Assembly: GCF_003012775.1 (NCBI RefSeq) | Contig: NZ_PXYG01000002.1 | Coordinates: 434,001-498,000, forward strand | Source of the DNA: Zobellella endophytica | GTDB taxonomy: Bacteria > Pseudomonadota > Gammaproteobacteria > Enterobacterales > Aeromonadaceae | Reading direction: 5' to 3' | Length of the DNA stretch: 64,000 bases | The notes under the pieces: model-generated | Told to the model about the DNA's origin: nothing | Databases searched by the model: none | The model's input: only the letters and a program-made list of their open reading frames with translations | Program-made: the position numbers and the translations under genes | Shown: one piece after another, positions 48,596 to 58,092 of the stretch | Layout of the letters: each line of letters starts with the position of its first letter | Numbering within the stretch: the stretch's first letter is position 1

Positions 48596-49600
48596 ATGAC
48601 AGATCTGGCAACAGTGGCCAAACAGGCAGGGGTATCGCGCGCCACGGCGGCCCGGGCTTTTTCCCAGCCCGATCTAGTACGACCAGAAACCAGCCAGAAA
48701 GTCTTTGCCGCCGCCCGCAAGCTGGGCTTTCGCCCCAATCATCTTGGCCGTCAGCTGCGCACCCAGGCTACCCACATCATTGGGGTGCTTATTCCCAGCC
48801 TGGATAACCCGGTATTTGCCGAACAGTTGCAGGCGATGGAAGTGGCCGCCCGCGAACGTGGGTATGCCCTGCTTATTGCCACCACCGACTATGATCCGGA
48901 GCGCGAGGCCGACATCGTCGAAGAGTTGCTGCGCCAGCGGGTGGACGGCCTGATCATGACGGTGGCCGATGCCCATGAGAATGCCCTGCTCAGGCAGTTG
49001 GACGCCGAAAACATTCCCTATCTGCTGGTCTACAACCAGTTGGACACCCTGGACGCCCCCTGTGTGTGCGTCGATAACCGGCAGGCCATGTTCGATGCCA
49101 CCCGCCATCTGCAGCAACTGGGACATCGTCACATCGGCATGGTGGCCGGCCCCATGTTGCAGTCCGATCGCGCCAAACTGCGCTATCAGGGCTATTGCCA
49201 GGCCATGCTGGCACAGAGGCACGTCGCCCTGCCCATTATCGAAATGCCGCAACACACCCGCTCCTCCTTTGAGGTGCTGGCTCCCTGGCTCGACAACGAC
49301 ACCCCGCTGACCGCCCTGCTGTGCTCCAACGACCTGTTGGCCATCAGCGTCATCGGCGATCTGCAGCGGGCCGGCCTGCGGGTACCGGATCAGGTGTCGG
49401 TCATTGGATTTGACGGCATCGCACTGGGAGAGCAGTTGTGCCCATCCCTGTGTTCGGTCGTTCAACCCCGCCAGGCCATTGGCCGGGCGGCGGTAGAAGG
49501 CTTGTTGGCGCTGATGGGGGGCGAACAGGCCAGGCTGGAAAAACTGCCCCATCAACTGCGCCTCGGAGAGAGCGTTGGGCCGCTGCCATGGCCCAACTGA
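48596..49600 (+). CDS. LacI-family transcriptional regulator of the ABC/phosphoesterase operon
   Basis: A 334-residue repressor. The helix-turn-helix is TDLATVAKQAGVSRATAARAFSQPDLVRPET, followed by a hinge helix (GFRPNHLGRQLRTQ) and a periplasmic-binding-protein-like core (GVLIPSLDNPVFAEQLQAME, CSNDLLAISVIGDLQRAGLRVPDQVSVIGFDG). The start at 48596 has AGAGAG at good spacing; the in-frame ATG at 48557 lies inside the palindrome. The gene leads an operon with a full ABC importer. The palindrome at its promoter suggests autorepression, with the imported compound as likely effector. Confidence 0.9.
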   Translation: MTDLATVAKQAGVSRATAARAFSQPDLVRPETSQKVFAAARKLGFRPNHLGRQLRTQATHIIGVLIPSLDNPVFAEQLQAMEVAARERGYALLIATTDYDPEREADIVEELLRQRVDGLIMTVADAHENALLRQLDAENIPYLLVYNQLDTLDAPCVCVDNRQAMFDATRHLQQLGHRHIGMVAGPMLQSDRAKLRYQGYCQAMLAQRHVALPIIEMPQHTRSSFEVLAPWLDNDTPLTALLCSNDLLAISVIGDLQRAGLRVPDQVSVIGFDGIALGEQLCPSLCSVVQPRQAIGRAAVEGLLALMGGEQARLEKLPHQLRLGESVGPLPWPN

Positions 49601-49642
49601 GGTGCTTGTCGTTTCTTAACCAAACTCAAAGCAGGACAGATT

Positions 49643-50662
49643 ATGAAGAAATTATTGACGTTAAGCCAGTATGCCGCCCCCGCCCTGTTGCTGGCGGCCA
49701 CCTTCAGCGGCCCATTGCAGGCGGCAGAAACCGCCATTTGCTACAACTGCCCGCCGGAATGGGCCGACTGGGGTACCCAGTTGCGCGCCATCGATCAGGA
49801 TCTGGCCATCAAGGTGCCGCAGGACAATAAAAACTCCGGCCAGTCACTGGCCCAGTTGGTCGCCGAACAAAACAGCCCCATGGCCGATGTGGTGTATTAC
49901 GGCGTTACCTTCGGCATCCAGGCCAAGGAGTCGGGGGTGGTGGAAGGCTACCAACCCGTCCATTGGGACGAGATCCCGGTTGGCCTCAAGGATCCCGAGG
50001 GGCACTGGTTTGCCATCCACTCCGGCACCATGGGCTTTATGGTCAACGTCGACGCCCTGGGCGGCGCCCCCGTACCAAGCACCTGGGATGATCTGCTCAA
50101 GCCGGAATACAAGGGCATGGTGGGCTACCTGGATCCTTCCAGTGCCTTTGTCGGCTATGTGGGCGCCGTAGCCGTCAACCTGGCCAAGGGGGGCGATCTG
50201 AACGATTTCACCCCGGCCATCGACTATTTCAAGGCGCTGGCCGACAACGCCCCCATCGTGCCCAAGCAAACCGCCTATGCCCGCCTGTTGTCGGGCGAAA
50301 TCCCCATCCTGCTCGACTACGACTTCAATGCCTACCGCGCCAAATACAAGGACAATGCCAACGTTGCCTTCGTGATCCCGGAAGAAGGCAGCGTGGTGGT
50401 GCCCTATGTGATGAGCCTGGTTAAAAACGCGCCCCAGTCGGAAAACGGCAAGAAAATCCTCGACTATGTCCTCTCCGACAAGGGCCAGGCGGTGTGGGCC
50501 AATGCCTTCCTGCGGCCGGTACGCGCCAGCGCCATTTCCGCCGAGGCAGAGCAATACTTCCTGCCGGACAGCGACTACGCCCGGGCCAAAACGGTGGATT
50601 ACGACCAAATGGCCCAAGCCCAACGTGACTTCTCCGCTCGCTATCTGGCCGAGGTGAACTGA
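49643..50662 (+). CDS. ABC transporter substrate-binding protein (iron/thiamine/phosphonate-type family)
   Basis: A 339-residue periplasmic protein with a signal peptide (about 1-28, ending GPLQAAE). The fold family is that of extracellular binding proteins related to FbpA, ThiB, PotD and PhnS. Family-like parts are VPSTWDDLLKPEYKGMVGYLDPSSAFVG and KQTAYARLLSGEIPILLDYDFNAYRAKY. No Tyr pair typical of iron binders can be assigned with confidence. An ICYNCPPEW start with two Cys in the mature N terminus may form a disulfide. With a phosphoesterase in the operon, a phosphorylated organic ligand is a reasonable guess. Its stop overlaps the next start. Confidence 0.85.
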   Translation: MKKLLTLSQYAAPALLLAATFSGPLQAAETAICYNCPPEWADWGTQLRAIDQDLAIKVPQDNKNSGQSLAQLVAEQNSPMADVVYYGVTFGIQAKESGVVEGYQPVHWDEIPVGLKDPEGHWFAIHSGTMGFMVNVDALGGAPVPSTWDDLLKPEYKGMVGYLDPSSAFVGYVGAVAVNLAKGGDLNDFTPAIDYFKALADNAPIVPKQTAYARLLSGEIPILLDYDFNAYRAKYKDNANVAFVIPEEGSVVVPYVMSLVKNAPQSENGKKILDYVLSDKGQAVWANAFLRPVRASAISAEAEQYFLPDSDYARAKTVDYDQMAQAQRDFSARYLAEVN

Positions 50663-51558
50663 TGTCGGCCCGGCAAAATACGCTTTCAAGGCCCCCAGCG
50701 GGGGCCTTTTACGGCGCCTCGCCAGGCCGCAAGCGGCTCAGGGTAAACCGGGCGGTACTCTTTACCCTGGTACCGGCGCTGACCTTTTTTTGCGCCTTCT
50801 GGCTGTTGCCCTTTGCCCGCCTGGTGGTCATGGGCACTGAGCCGGACAACCACAGCGGTGCCAGCGCCTACTGGACCGTGCTGACCCACCCCCGGTATCT
50901 GGGCAGCCTGTTCTCCACCCTGTGGCTGTCGCTGGCGGTAGCCGGCCTGGCGGTGGCCCTGGCCAGTGTGTGCGGTTTTTTCCTGGCACGCAATCAGTTC
51001 CCGGGCAAAACCTGGCTACTCTCCATCCTCACCTTTCCGCTGGCCTTTCCCGGGGTGGTGGTCGGTTTTTTGGTGATCATGCTGGGCGGTCGCCAGGGGG
51101 CCCTGGCCCAACTGAGCCAAAGCCTGTTTGGCGAACGCTGGATGTTCGCTTACTCCTTGACCGGGTTGTTCGTCGGCTACCTCTACTTTTCCATTCCCCG
51201 GGTGGTGATGACGGTCATGGCCGCCTGCGAAAAGCTTGACCGCAGCCTTGAGGAAGCGGCCCGTTCACTGGGCGCCAGCCACTGGCGGGTGATATGCGAT
51301 GTGATCATTCCCGCCATCCGGCCGGCCCTGCTCTCGACCGGCGCCATCTGCTTTGCCACCAGCATGGGCGCCTTTGGCACCGCCTTTACCCTGGGTACCC
51401 GCATGAATATTTTACCGCTGAGCATTTACGGCGAGTTCACCAACTACGCCAACTTCGCCATGGCCGCCGCCCTGTCGGTTATCCTGGGCCTGGTCACCTG
51501 GCTGGCGCTCGCCCTAGCCCGCCGCCTGGCCGGCGATGTAGTAGGAGCGCCCGCATGA
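50662..51558 (+). CDS. ABC transporter permease 1
   Basis: A 298-residue inner membrane protein with about six membrane segments and the BPD_transp_1 EAA loop near residues 194-225 (EEAARSLGASHWRVICDVIIPAIRPALLSTGA). It resembles the first permease of PotB/PhnU-type systems. It starts on the last base of the binding-protein stop codon (TGATG). The ATGA overlap with the next permease indicates strict coupling. Confidence 0.93.
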   Translation: MSARQNTLSRPPAGAFYGASPGRKRLRVNRAVLFTLVPALTFFCAFWLLPFARLVVMGTEPDNHSGASAYWTVLTHPRYLGSLFSTLWLSLAVAGLAVALASVCGFFLARNQFPGKTWLLSILTFPLAFPGVVVGFLVIMLGGRQGALAQLSQSLFGERWMFAYSLTGLFVGYLYFSIPRVVMTVMAACEKLDRSLEEAARSLGASHWRVICDVIIPAIRPALLSTGAICFATSMGAFGTAFTLGTRMNILPLSIYGEFTNYANFAMAAALSVILGLVTWLALALARRLAGDVVGAPA

Positions 51559-52385
51559 AACATCGTGGACTGTTCCTGCTGCAACTGGGGTTCACCCTGC
51601 TGGTGTGCCTGTTCATGATAGTGCCGGTGCTGATGTCGGTGCTGGCCGGACTGACCGAAAACTACTTCATCGGCCTGGAAAGCGGCCTCACCACCCGTTG
51701 GGTGGTGGAAGTATGGCACCTCTACGCCGATACCATTCTGTTGTCCATCAAGCTGGCACTGGCCTGCCTGGTATGCACCCTGGTGCTGGGCGTGCCGGCC
51801 GCGTACAGCCTGCTCAAAAGCCCACGGCGCTGGGCCCACACCATCGAGGAGCTGCTGCTGATGCCGGTGGCCATTCCGGGCCTGGCCACCGCCCTGGCCC
51901 TGCTGCTGGCCTACGGCCAGTTCCGCGGCCTGCGCGAAAGCTGGCTGTTGATGCTGATTGGCCATGTGCTGTTCACCCTGCCGTTCATGATCCGATCGGT
52001 ATTGTCGGTGATGCGCACCATCGATATTCCCCGCCTGGAAGAGGCGGCCGCCAGCCTGGGCGCCGGTTTTTGGCGGCGCTTTTTTACCGTTATCGTGCCC
52101 AACTGCACCGGCGGCATCCTGGCCGGCGCCCTGATGGTGATTACCCTGTCCATCGGGGAATTCAACATCACCTGGATGCTGCACACGCCGCTCAACAAAA
52201 CCCTGCCCGTGGGCCTGGCGGACAGCTATGCCTCCATGCGCCTGGAAATCGGTTCGGCCTATACCCTAATCTTCCTGGCGATGATCATGCCGTTGCTGAT
52301 CCTGGTGCAATGGCTAGGCAACCTCCCCCACCGCAAACCTCGTTCCCGGGCATCGGCCCCCGTTACCGCAACAGAGAGTCACTAA
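51555..52385 (+). CDS. ABC transporter permease 2
   Basis: A 276-residue inner membrane protein with six membrane segments. Its EAA loop is EEAAASLGAGFWRRFFTVIVPNCTGGILAGA (about residues 163-193). It resembles PotC/PhnV-type second permeases. The start at 51555 overlaps the previous stop by 4 bp; the longer frame from 51294 lies wholly inside permease 1 and is not used. The ATPase gene starts 1 nt after its stop. Confidence 0.92.
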   Translation: MKHRGLFLLQLGFTLLVCLFMIVPVLMSVLAGLTENYFIGLESGLTTRWVVEVWHLYADTILLSIKLALACLVCTLVLGVPAAYSLLKSPRRWAHTIEELLLMPVAIPGLATALALLLAYGQFRGLRESWLLMLIGHVLFTLPFMIRSVLSVMRTIDIPRLEEAAASLGAGFWRRFFTVIVPNCTGGILAGALMVITLSIGEFNITWMLHTPLNKTLPVGLADSYASMRLEIGSAYTLIFLAMIMPLLILVQWLGNLPHRKPRSRASAPVTATESH

Positions 52386-52386
52386 C

Positions 52387-53457
52387 ATGTCCGCCATCAG
52401 TATTCATCTGCGCCACTGCGCCCGTACCTTTGCCAACGGCACCACTGCCCTGCATCCCCTGGATCTGGACATCAACGCCGGCGAAACCCTGGTGCTGCTG
52501 GGCCCATCCGGCTGCGGCAAAACCACCACCTTACGCCTGATCAGTGGACTGGAAACGCCCGACGCCGGCGGCCAGATCCGTTTTGGCGAAGAAGACGTGA
52601 CCCGGCTACCGATAGAAAAACGGGACGTTGGCATGGTCTTCCAAAACTATGCCCTGTTTCCCAACATGAACGTGGCCGACAACGTAGCCTACGGCCTCAA
52701 GATCAAGCGGCTGCCGGCCCAGGAAATCCGCCGCCGGGTAGAGGAAATGCTGGCCATGATGCATCTTGACGCCTATGCGGACAGGGCCATTCATGAACTG
52801 TCCGGTGGCCAGAAACAACGGGTGGCCCTGGCCAGGGCCATGGCGGTACGCCCTCGGGTACTGCTGTTTGACGAGCCGCTGGCCGCCCTCGACGCCAAAC
52901 TGCGCGATCGCCTGCGTATCGATATCGGCCAGTTGCTGCGCCAACTGGGCACGACCGCCATTTATGTCACCCACGATCAGGCCGAAGCCATGGCCCTGGG
53001 AGATCGCATTGCCGTAATGGAACAAGGGCGTATCGCCCAGATTGGCAGTCCCAGGGAGATCTATCACCATCCGGCCAACGCCTTTGTTGCCAACTTCATC
53101 GGTACCGTCAACCGGCTTGAGCCTACCGGCGTAGCCGGCTCCGCTCGACTGGCGGTTGCGGGGGGCTGGATCCCGGTGCCACCTGAACGACGTGCAGATC
53201 ACTTCTACTGCCGGCCGGAGGACATCCGCGTGTGCGCCACCCCCGATGCGCCGATCAGTGGCAAGGTCGTAGACAGTTTCTTTCTTGGCCAGAGCCAGCG
53301 CCTGCTGGTGGACACCGGCGCCGAGCAGTTGCTGCAGGTAGACAGCCCGGCCCGCCAGCCATGGCAACGGGGCGACAGGGTGGGCCTGGAGATCCCGCCA
53401 GAGGCGCTGTTTACCCTGCCGGAGCCAGGCAAGCACCAGGGAGGTCTGCACCCGTGA
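52387..53457 (+). CDS. ABC transporter ATP-binding protein
   Basis: A 356-residue ATPase energising the importer. It has Walker A GPSGCGKTT (about 39-47), Q-loop VFQNYALFPNM, signature LSGGQKQRVALARAM, Walker B VLLFDEPLAALD and H-loop VTHDQAEAMALGDRI. A C-terminal TOBE-type domain (about 240-350) is typical of the PotA/FbpC/UgpC group. The stop overlaps the GTG start of the phosphoesterase by 4 bp. Confidence 0.94.
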   Translation: MSAISIHLRHCARTFANGTTALHPLDLDINAGETLVLLGPSGCGKTTTLRLISGLETPDAGGQIRFGEEDVTRLPIEKRDVGMVFQNYALFPNMNVADNVAYGLKIKRLPAQEIRRRVEEMLAMMHLDAYADRAIHELSGGQKQRVALARAMAVRPRVLLFDEPLAALDAKLRDRLRIDIGQLLRQLGTTAIYVTHDQAEAMALGDRIAVMEQGRIAQIGSPREIYHHPANAFVANFIGTVNRLEPTGVAGSARLAVAGGWIPVPPERRADHFYCRPEDIRVCATPDAPISGKVVDSFFLGQSQRLLVDTGAEQLLQVDSPARQPWQRGDRVGLEIPPEALFTLPEPGKHQGGLHP

Positions 53458-54281
53458 GTGATTTTTTCATCGCCCAGCTCAGCGACCTGCACATCAAGGC
53501 GGGCGGCAAGCTGTCTTATCGCCGGGTCGACACTCTCAGTGCCTTGCAGCGGGCGGTGGCGACCCTCAACCAACTGAGTCCCCGCCCGGACGTGGTGGTG
53601 ATCACCGGCGATTTGGTGGATTTTGGTCGGGCGGAAGAATACGCCACCCTCAAGCAAGCCCTGGCCGACCTGCTCATGCCCTTCTACCTGATGCCCGGCA
53701 ACCACGACGAGCGCAATGCCCTTCGGGCCGCCTTTGAAGATCATGACTACCTGCGGCAACAGCCGGAATTTGTGCAATGGGTCATCGATGATTACCCGGT
53801 TCGGTTGATTGGCCTCGACTCCACCGTGCCCGGCCAGCCCCACGGCGAACTGTGCCAACCCCGCCTGGACTGGTTGGACGCCACCCTGCGCCAGCAGCCG
53901 CAGCGCCCTACTGTGGTGATGTTGCACCATCCGCCCTTCGACAGCGGCATCAGCCACATGGACCGACAAAAGCTGCGTAATGACGATGCCCTGGCCCGGG
54001 TTATCGAGCGGCACCCGCAGGTGGAACGGGTGTTATGCGGACACCTGCACCGCAGCATCCAGCGGCGTTTTGCCGGTACCCTGGCCTGCGTGTGTCCGGG
54101 CAGCTCGCACCAGGTCGCCTTGGATCTTCGCCCCAATGCCCCTTCCCAGTTTATGCTGGAACCCCCCGCTTTCCTGCTGCACCACTGGAGTGAGGCCGGC
54201 GGCATGGTGACCCACACCGGGGCCATCGGCCGCTACGATGGCCCCTACCCGTTTTTTGACGAGCATGGCCTGATTGATTAG
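53454..54281 (+). CDS. calcineurin-like metallophosphoesterase (CpdA/GpdQ-type)
   Basis: A 275-residue cytoplasmic binuclear metallophosphoesterase. The metal-binding motifs are in order: QLSDLHI (DxH), VVITGDLVDFG (GD), LMPGNHDER (GNHD), MLHHPPFD (H) and CGHLHR (GHxH). This layout is shared by 3',5'-cAMP phosphodiesterase CpdA and glycerophosphodiesterase GpdQ. I use the GTG at 53454, which overlaps the ATPase stop by 4 bp (GTGA) and begins exactly at SDFFIAQLSDLH. It is the last gene of the LacI-ABC operon, so it probably hydrolyses a phosphodiester brought in by the transporter. Confidence 0.88.
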   Translation: MSDFFIAQLSDLHIKAGGKLSYRRVDTLSALQRAVATLNQLSPRPDVVVITGDLVDFGRAEEYATLKQALADLLMPFYLMPGNHDERNALRAAFEDHDYLRQQPEFVQWVIDDYPVRLIGLDSTVPGQPHGELCQPRLDWLDATLRQQPQRPTVVMLHHPPFDSGISHMDRQKLRNDDALARVIERHPQVERVLCGHLHRSIQRRFAGTLACVCPGSSHQVALDLRPNAPSQFMLEPPAFLLHHWSEAGGMVTHTGAIGRYDGPYPFFDEHGLID

Positions 54282-54308
54282 GGGGCGTTCTCTATCATGT
54301 CAGCCATA

Positions 54309-54422
54309 TCACCGTGGACAGAGGCTAAGCATGGTTGTGCAGTGTCTCGCTGAACGCTCGTATCGTGTCGCTATGCGGCGGCAGGGCTTCAGCTTCGTTG
54401 AATAGCGGTTCCGAAATAGTGG
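54309..54422 (-). pseudogene. IS5-family transposase C-terminal remnant
   Basis: On the minus strand a 38-codon stretch reads FRNRYSTKLKPCRRIATRYERSARH and then a stop. The RRIATRYE-x2-AR segment is the hallmark C-terminal piece of IS5-type transposases (usually F-x-RRIATRYDK-x-AR). The catalytic DDE part is missing and no flanking inverted repeats are clear. The rest of the 240-bp gap (54282-54521) contains nothing else recognisable. Confidence 0.75.
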
Positions 54423-54521
54423 ATCACTGCCGGCAGCGACCGAGGCGCGAAGGGTCTGGCACAGCTTCTTGGTAGCGCGGCCGAATTGCCAAGGCTGCCC
54501 CAGGCTGGTGGCCAACCGGTC

Positions 54522-55619
54522 TCAGCCGCCGAACCGGGCCAGTTGCATTTCCTGCAGCCGGCTCAGGGTGCGGCGGAAGGGAAAGGCCAGGGCGCCGTCC
54601 CGGTAAAGCTCCTCCGGCGGCACTTCGGCCTCCAGCCAGAGCGGTATGCCCCTGTCGTAGCACTCGTCCACCAGGGCGATAAAACGGCGCGCGCCGTCGT
54701 CCTGGCGGGACAGGGGCGGCAGTTGGCGCTCGCCGGCGGCGACCTGGGTCGCGCCGTCTTCGGTGCCGCGGGCGATGGTGCCTTGCCGCCGGCCGCCGCT
54801 CAGGCGGGGCACCCCGCCCAGCAGGATATGGTTAAAGCGGTCGCACAGCTCGATAAAGTCCGGCGCCGCCAGCGGCTGTTCGCACAGGTCCGCATAGCGG
54901 CACCAGAGCACGGCCTCGCTCCGCCCCTGCACCGGTATCTGCCGGTGGCCCAGCAACAAGGGCTCACTGCCGCCGCCCGCCGGCGCCAGCTCGGCGAACA
55001 GGGTCGCCAGGGCCTGGGGGGCGTCCACCCAGTAGCGTTGCCGGGGCGCCCCCGGGTGCAGCCGGTGATCCTCGCCGCCGTCCACCGCCACTACCCGCAT
55101 CCGCTCGGCCATGGCCGCCACCGCCGGCAGAAAGCGATCCCGGTTGAAGCCCTCCGCGTAGAGCCCCTCGGGCGGCTGATTGGAGGTGGTCACCAGCACC
55201 AGGCCATCGGCGAACAGCTGTTGCAGCAGGCGGCCGAGCAGCATGGCGTCGCCGATGTCGCTCACGAACAGCTCGTCCAGGCACAGCACCCTCACCTCGG
55301 CGGCCAGCTCCGCCGCCAGTTGCGCCAGCGGATCCTCGGTGCCGGTAAGCTGGAACAGCCGCCGGTGCACCCAGCGCATAAAGTGATGAAAGTGCAGCCG
55401 CCGGGCCGGCACCGACAGGCCGCGATGGAACAGGTCCATCAGCCAGGTCTTGCCCCGCCCCACCGGCCCCCACAGGTAAACGCCGCCGATATCCCGCTCG
55501 CCGGCATGCAGCCGGCGCTGGCACTGCTCCAGCCATTCGGCGGCCCGGCGCTGGGCGGCATCGTCCTTAAAGCCCGCGTCCAGGGCGGCGAGGTAGGCGG
55601 CGTAGGGGGAAAGGGTCAT
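54522..55619 (-). CDS. zapE: ZapE/AFG1-like cell-division ATPase
   Basis: A 365-residue cytoplasmic P-loop ATPase. Walker A is GVYLWGPVGRGKTWLMDLF (about 46-64) and Walker B is VLCLDELFVSDIGDAMLLGRLLQQLF, followed by the sensor region LVTTSNQPPEGLYAEGFNRDRFLP. These are the hallmarks of the AFG1/LACE1 family, called ZapE in E. coli, where it binds FtsZ during division. The length is usual. It stands alone on the minus strand next to a transposase remnant. Confidence 0.92.
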   Translation of the reverse strand: MTLSPYAAYLAALDAGFKDDAAQRRAAEWLEQCQRRLHAGERDIGGVYLWGPVGRGKTWLMDLFHRGLSVPARRLHFHHFMRWVHRRLFQLTGTEDPLAQLAAELAAEVRVLCLDELFVSDIGDAMLLGRLLQQLFADGLVLVTTSNQPPEGLYAEGFNRDRFLPAVAAMAERMRVVAVDGGEDHRLHPGAPRQRYWVDAPQALATLFAELAPAGGGSEPLLLGHRQIPVQGRSEAVLWCRYADLCEQPLAAPDFIELCDRFNHILLGGVPRLSGGRRQGTIARGTEDGATQVAAGERQLPPLSRQDDGARRFIALVDECYDRGIPLWLEAEVPPEELYRDGALAFPFRRTLSRLQEMQLARFGG

Positions 55620-55687
55620 AACGGGCCGGGGTTTGCGAAACGGAAGGGCATTAAGCCACAGCGCCCGCCGCCGGACAAGGCCGGCCC

Positions 55688-56761
55688 CTAGCGCCGGGCC
55701 GCGTGGCGCATGATCTCCGCCGGTATCCGCTCGAGCGACACCACCCGCTCCACCGCCCCCAGGGCGATGGCCTCCCTGGGCATGCCAAACACCACGCAGG
55801 AGGCCTCGTCCTGGGCCAGGGTCTCGGACCCGGCCTGGGCCATTTCCTTCAGTCCCCGGGCGCCATCGTCGCCCATGCCGGTCATGATGATGCCGGTGGC
55901 GTTTTTACCGGCAAACTTGGCCACCGAGCGGAACAGCACGTCCACCGAGGGTTTGTGCCGGTTCACCGGCGGCCCGTCCAGCACCTCCACCTGGTAGTAG
56001 GCGCCGCTGCGCCTGAGCTGCATGTGCCGGCCGCCGGGGGCGATCAGCGCCAACCCCGGCAGCACCCTGTCCTGGTGGCGGGCTTCCCGCACCTCCAGCC
56101 GGCACAGCTGGTTCAGGCGGGCGGCGAACGAGGCGGTGAACTTCTCCGGCATGTGCTGCACTATCACCAGCCCCGGGCACACCCGGGGCAGCGCCGTCAA
56201 CACCCGCTCCAGGGCCTGGGTGCCGCCGGTGGAGGTGCCGATGGCCACAATATGATCCGTGGTCTGCACCATGGCCTGGCTGCCCGGCGGCTCCGCCATG
56301 GCATCCGCCCCCAGCCTGGGCGGCACCGGCAAGGGTGCGCGTGCCGTCAGCCGGCCGACCCTGGCCTGGGCCGCGGCGCGCACCGCCCCGACCAGGGCGG
56401 CGGACGAGTCCTTCAGGAACTGCTTCAGCCCCACCCTCGGCTTGGTGATGATCTCCACGGCGCCGGCGGCCAGGGCCTGCAGCGTGGTTTCGGCCCCCTG
56501 CTCGGTCAGGGACGAGCAGATCACCACGGGCGTGGGTCGCTCCGCCATGATTTTCTTCAGGAAGGTGATGCCGTCCATGCGCGGCATCTCCACATCCAGC
56601 ACTATCACGTCGGGCCAGTCCCGCGCCATCTTGTCCAGGGCAAAGAGCGGATCCGAGGCCGTGCCCAGCACCTGCATGTCCGGCTCCCGTTCCAGCAGCG
56701 CCACCAGCACCTGGCGCATCACCGCCGAGTCGTCTACCAGCAATACCTTGATTTTTTTCAT
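55688..56761 (-). CDS. cheB: chemotaxis response regulator methylesterase CheB
   Basis: A 357-residue protein. The N-terminal receiver domain (phospho-acceptor in [13 protein letters not shown], about residue 56) is joined by a linker to the methylesterase/deamidase domain (about 165-350). The catalytic triad is visible as Ser in [11 protein letters not shown], His in [10 protein letters not shown] and Asp in [12 protein letters not shown]. It removes methyl groups from MCP glutamates to reset signalling. It starts 1 nt after the cheD stop and is the last gene of the cluster. Confidence 0.96.
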   Translation of the reverse strand: MKKIKVLLVDDSAVMRQVLVALLEREPDMQVLGTASDPLFALDKMARDWPDVIVLDVEMPRMDGITFLKKIMAERPTPVVICSSLTEQGAETTLQALAAGAVEIITKPRVGLKQFLKDSSAALVGAVRAAAQARVGRLTARAPLPVPPRLGADAMAEPPGSQAMVQTTDHIVAIGTSTGGTQALERVLTALPRVCPGLVIVQHMPEKFTASFAARLNQLCRLEVREARHQDRVLPGLALIAPGGRHMQLRRSGAYYQVEVLDGPPVNRHKPSVDVLFRSVAKFAGKNATGIIMTGMGDDGARGLKEMAQAGSETLAQDEASCVVFGMPREAIALGAVERVVSLERIPAEIMRHAARR

Positions 56762-56762
56762 C

Positions 56763-57257
56763 TTATCCTTGTTCCTCCGCTCCCTTCAGGGGACTGTGGC
56801 TCACCCAGACCACCCCGCTCCACACCTCGAACACCACCTTGCGGTGGCCGCTGCGGCCCAGGCTCTGGGCCACCAGCCGCAGGCGGTGCTCCCGCACCAG
56901 CCGGAGGGCCGCCGCCACGTTCTGCCGGGCCACGTCGAGGCGGGCGGGCACCGGCGCGCCGAACATGTTGCCACCGCCGAACAGCTTGCACTGATACTCC
57001 TCAAGCCCGGTGCCGTGCTGCCGGGCCGCCGCCCGGAACAGGGCCATGGCGTCCTCGCCGTAACGGCCGTCGGGCCGCCTCCCGCCCCGGCCCCCCGCCG
57101 GCAGCAGGTAGTGGCACATGCCCCCGATCCGCCGGCGGGGGTGCCACAACACCATGGCGACGCAGGAGCCGAGCAGGGTGCGGATGCGGGTAGCCGGGCC
57201 GCCAAAATGGAACTGGCCGGGCTGCAGTAACACCTCGTCGACCTCGTCCGGTGTCAT
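56763..57257 (-). CDS. cheD: chemoreceptor glutamine deamidase CheD
   Basis: A 164-residue deamidase acting on MCP glutamines. It has [16 protein letters not shown] with the catalytic Cys, [10 protein letters not shown] with the catalytic His, and [16 protein letters not shown], a conserved CheD signature. The ATG overlaps the cheR stop by 4 bp. CheD within a cheR-cheD-cheB run is typical of Pseudomonas Che2-like (F7) clusters. Confidence 0.95.
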   Translation of the reverse strand: MTPDEVDEVLLQPGQFHFGGPATRIRTLLGSCVAMVLWHPRRRIGGMCHYLLPAGGRGGRRPDGRYGEDAMALFRAAARQHGTGLEEYQCKLFGGGNMFGAPVPARLDVARQNVAAALRLVREHRLRLVAQSLGRSGHRKVVFEVWSGVVWVSHSPLKGAEEQG

Positions 57258-58060
57258 GGCTTGCGGTAGATGGACGGCTGCACCAGCCGGAGCACCTCGG
57301 ACACCCCGTTCAGGCTCTCCGAATGGCTGACGATAAAATAGCCGCCCGGCCTCAGCCGGGGCAGGATCCGCTCCACCACCTGGCGCTTGGTGTCGAGATC
57401 GAAGTAGATCATCACGTTGCGCAGGAAGATAACATCGAAATCGCCGATCTCGGGCAGCCGCTGGTTGAGGTTGATCTGCATAAAGCGGATCCGCTGCCGC
57501 AGCCGCCGCTCGACCAGGAAACTGCCCTCCTGCTCCCCCACCCCTTTCAGGCAGTATTTGTGCAGCAGGCGGGTGTCAATGTGTTCCGCCCGGCTCAGGG
57601 GATACTGCCCGCGTCCGGCCTGCGCCAGCACCCGGCTGCTGATGTCGGAGGCGACGAGCTCCCAGGGCCCGGCCCCCAGCGCCTCGGCCAGGGTCATGGC
57701 CAGGCTGTAGGGCTCTTCCCCGGACGAGCAGGCCGCGCTCCACAGCCGGACCGGGCGGCCCCTGCCGAGCGCGGGCAGCACCTGTTGCCGCAGAAAGTCG
57801 AAGTGCCGGGGCTCCCGGAAGAAATAGGTTTCGTTGGTGGTCAGCAGATCCAGCGCCGTCTGCAGCTCGCCCCCGCCCCGCTCCGCCATGATCAGCCGGA
57901 AGTAGTCGCCGTAGCTGCCCAGGCCGTGGTGGCGCAGCCGCTTGCCCAGCCGCCCCGCCACCAGCGCCTTCTTGCCCGGGGACAGGTTGATCCCGGCGCT
58001 GCGGTACAGCCAGCGCCGGAACAGCTGAAACTCCTCATCCTGCAACGACGGCATCTGCAT
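57254..58060 (-). CDS. cheR: MCP methyltransferase CheR
   Basis: A 268-residue S-adenosylmethionine-dependent methyltransferase. The N-terminal helical domain (about 1-75) recognises MCPs. The catalytic domain has TNETYFFREPRHF, SAACSSGEEPYSLAMTLAE (SAM loop) and VIFLRNVMIYFD. GGGAGG is 7 nt upstream of the ATG at 58060; an ATG two codons later is possible. No TPR extension or pentapeptide-binding insert is obvious. It overlaps cheD by 4 bp. Confidence 0.95.
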   Translation of the reverse strand: MQMPSLQDEEFQLFRRWLYRSAGINLSPGKKALVAGRLGKRLRHHGLGSYGDYFRLIMAERGGGELQTALDLLTTNETYFFREPRHFDFLRQQVLPALGRGRPVRLWSAACSSGEEPYSLAMTLAEALGAGPWELVASDISSRVLAQAGRGQYPLSRAEHIDTRLLHKYCLKGVGEQEGSFLVERRLRQRIRFMQINLNQRLPEIGDFDVIFLRNVMIYFDLDTKRQVVERILPRLRPGGYFIVSHSESLNGVSEVLRLVQPSIYRKP

Positions 58061-58092
58061 GGGTCAACCTCCCTCGCCCCGGGAATCCGGAA

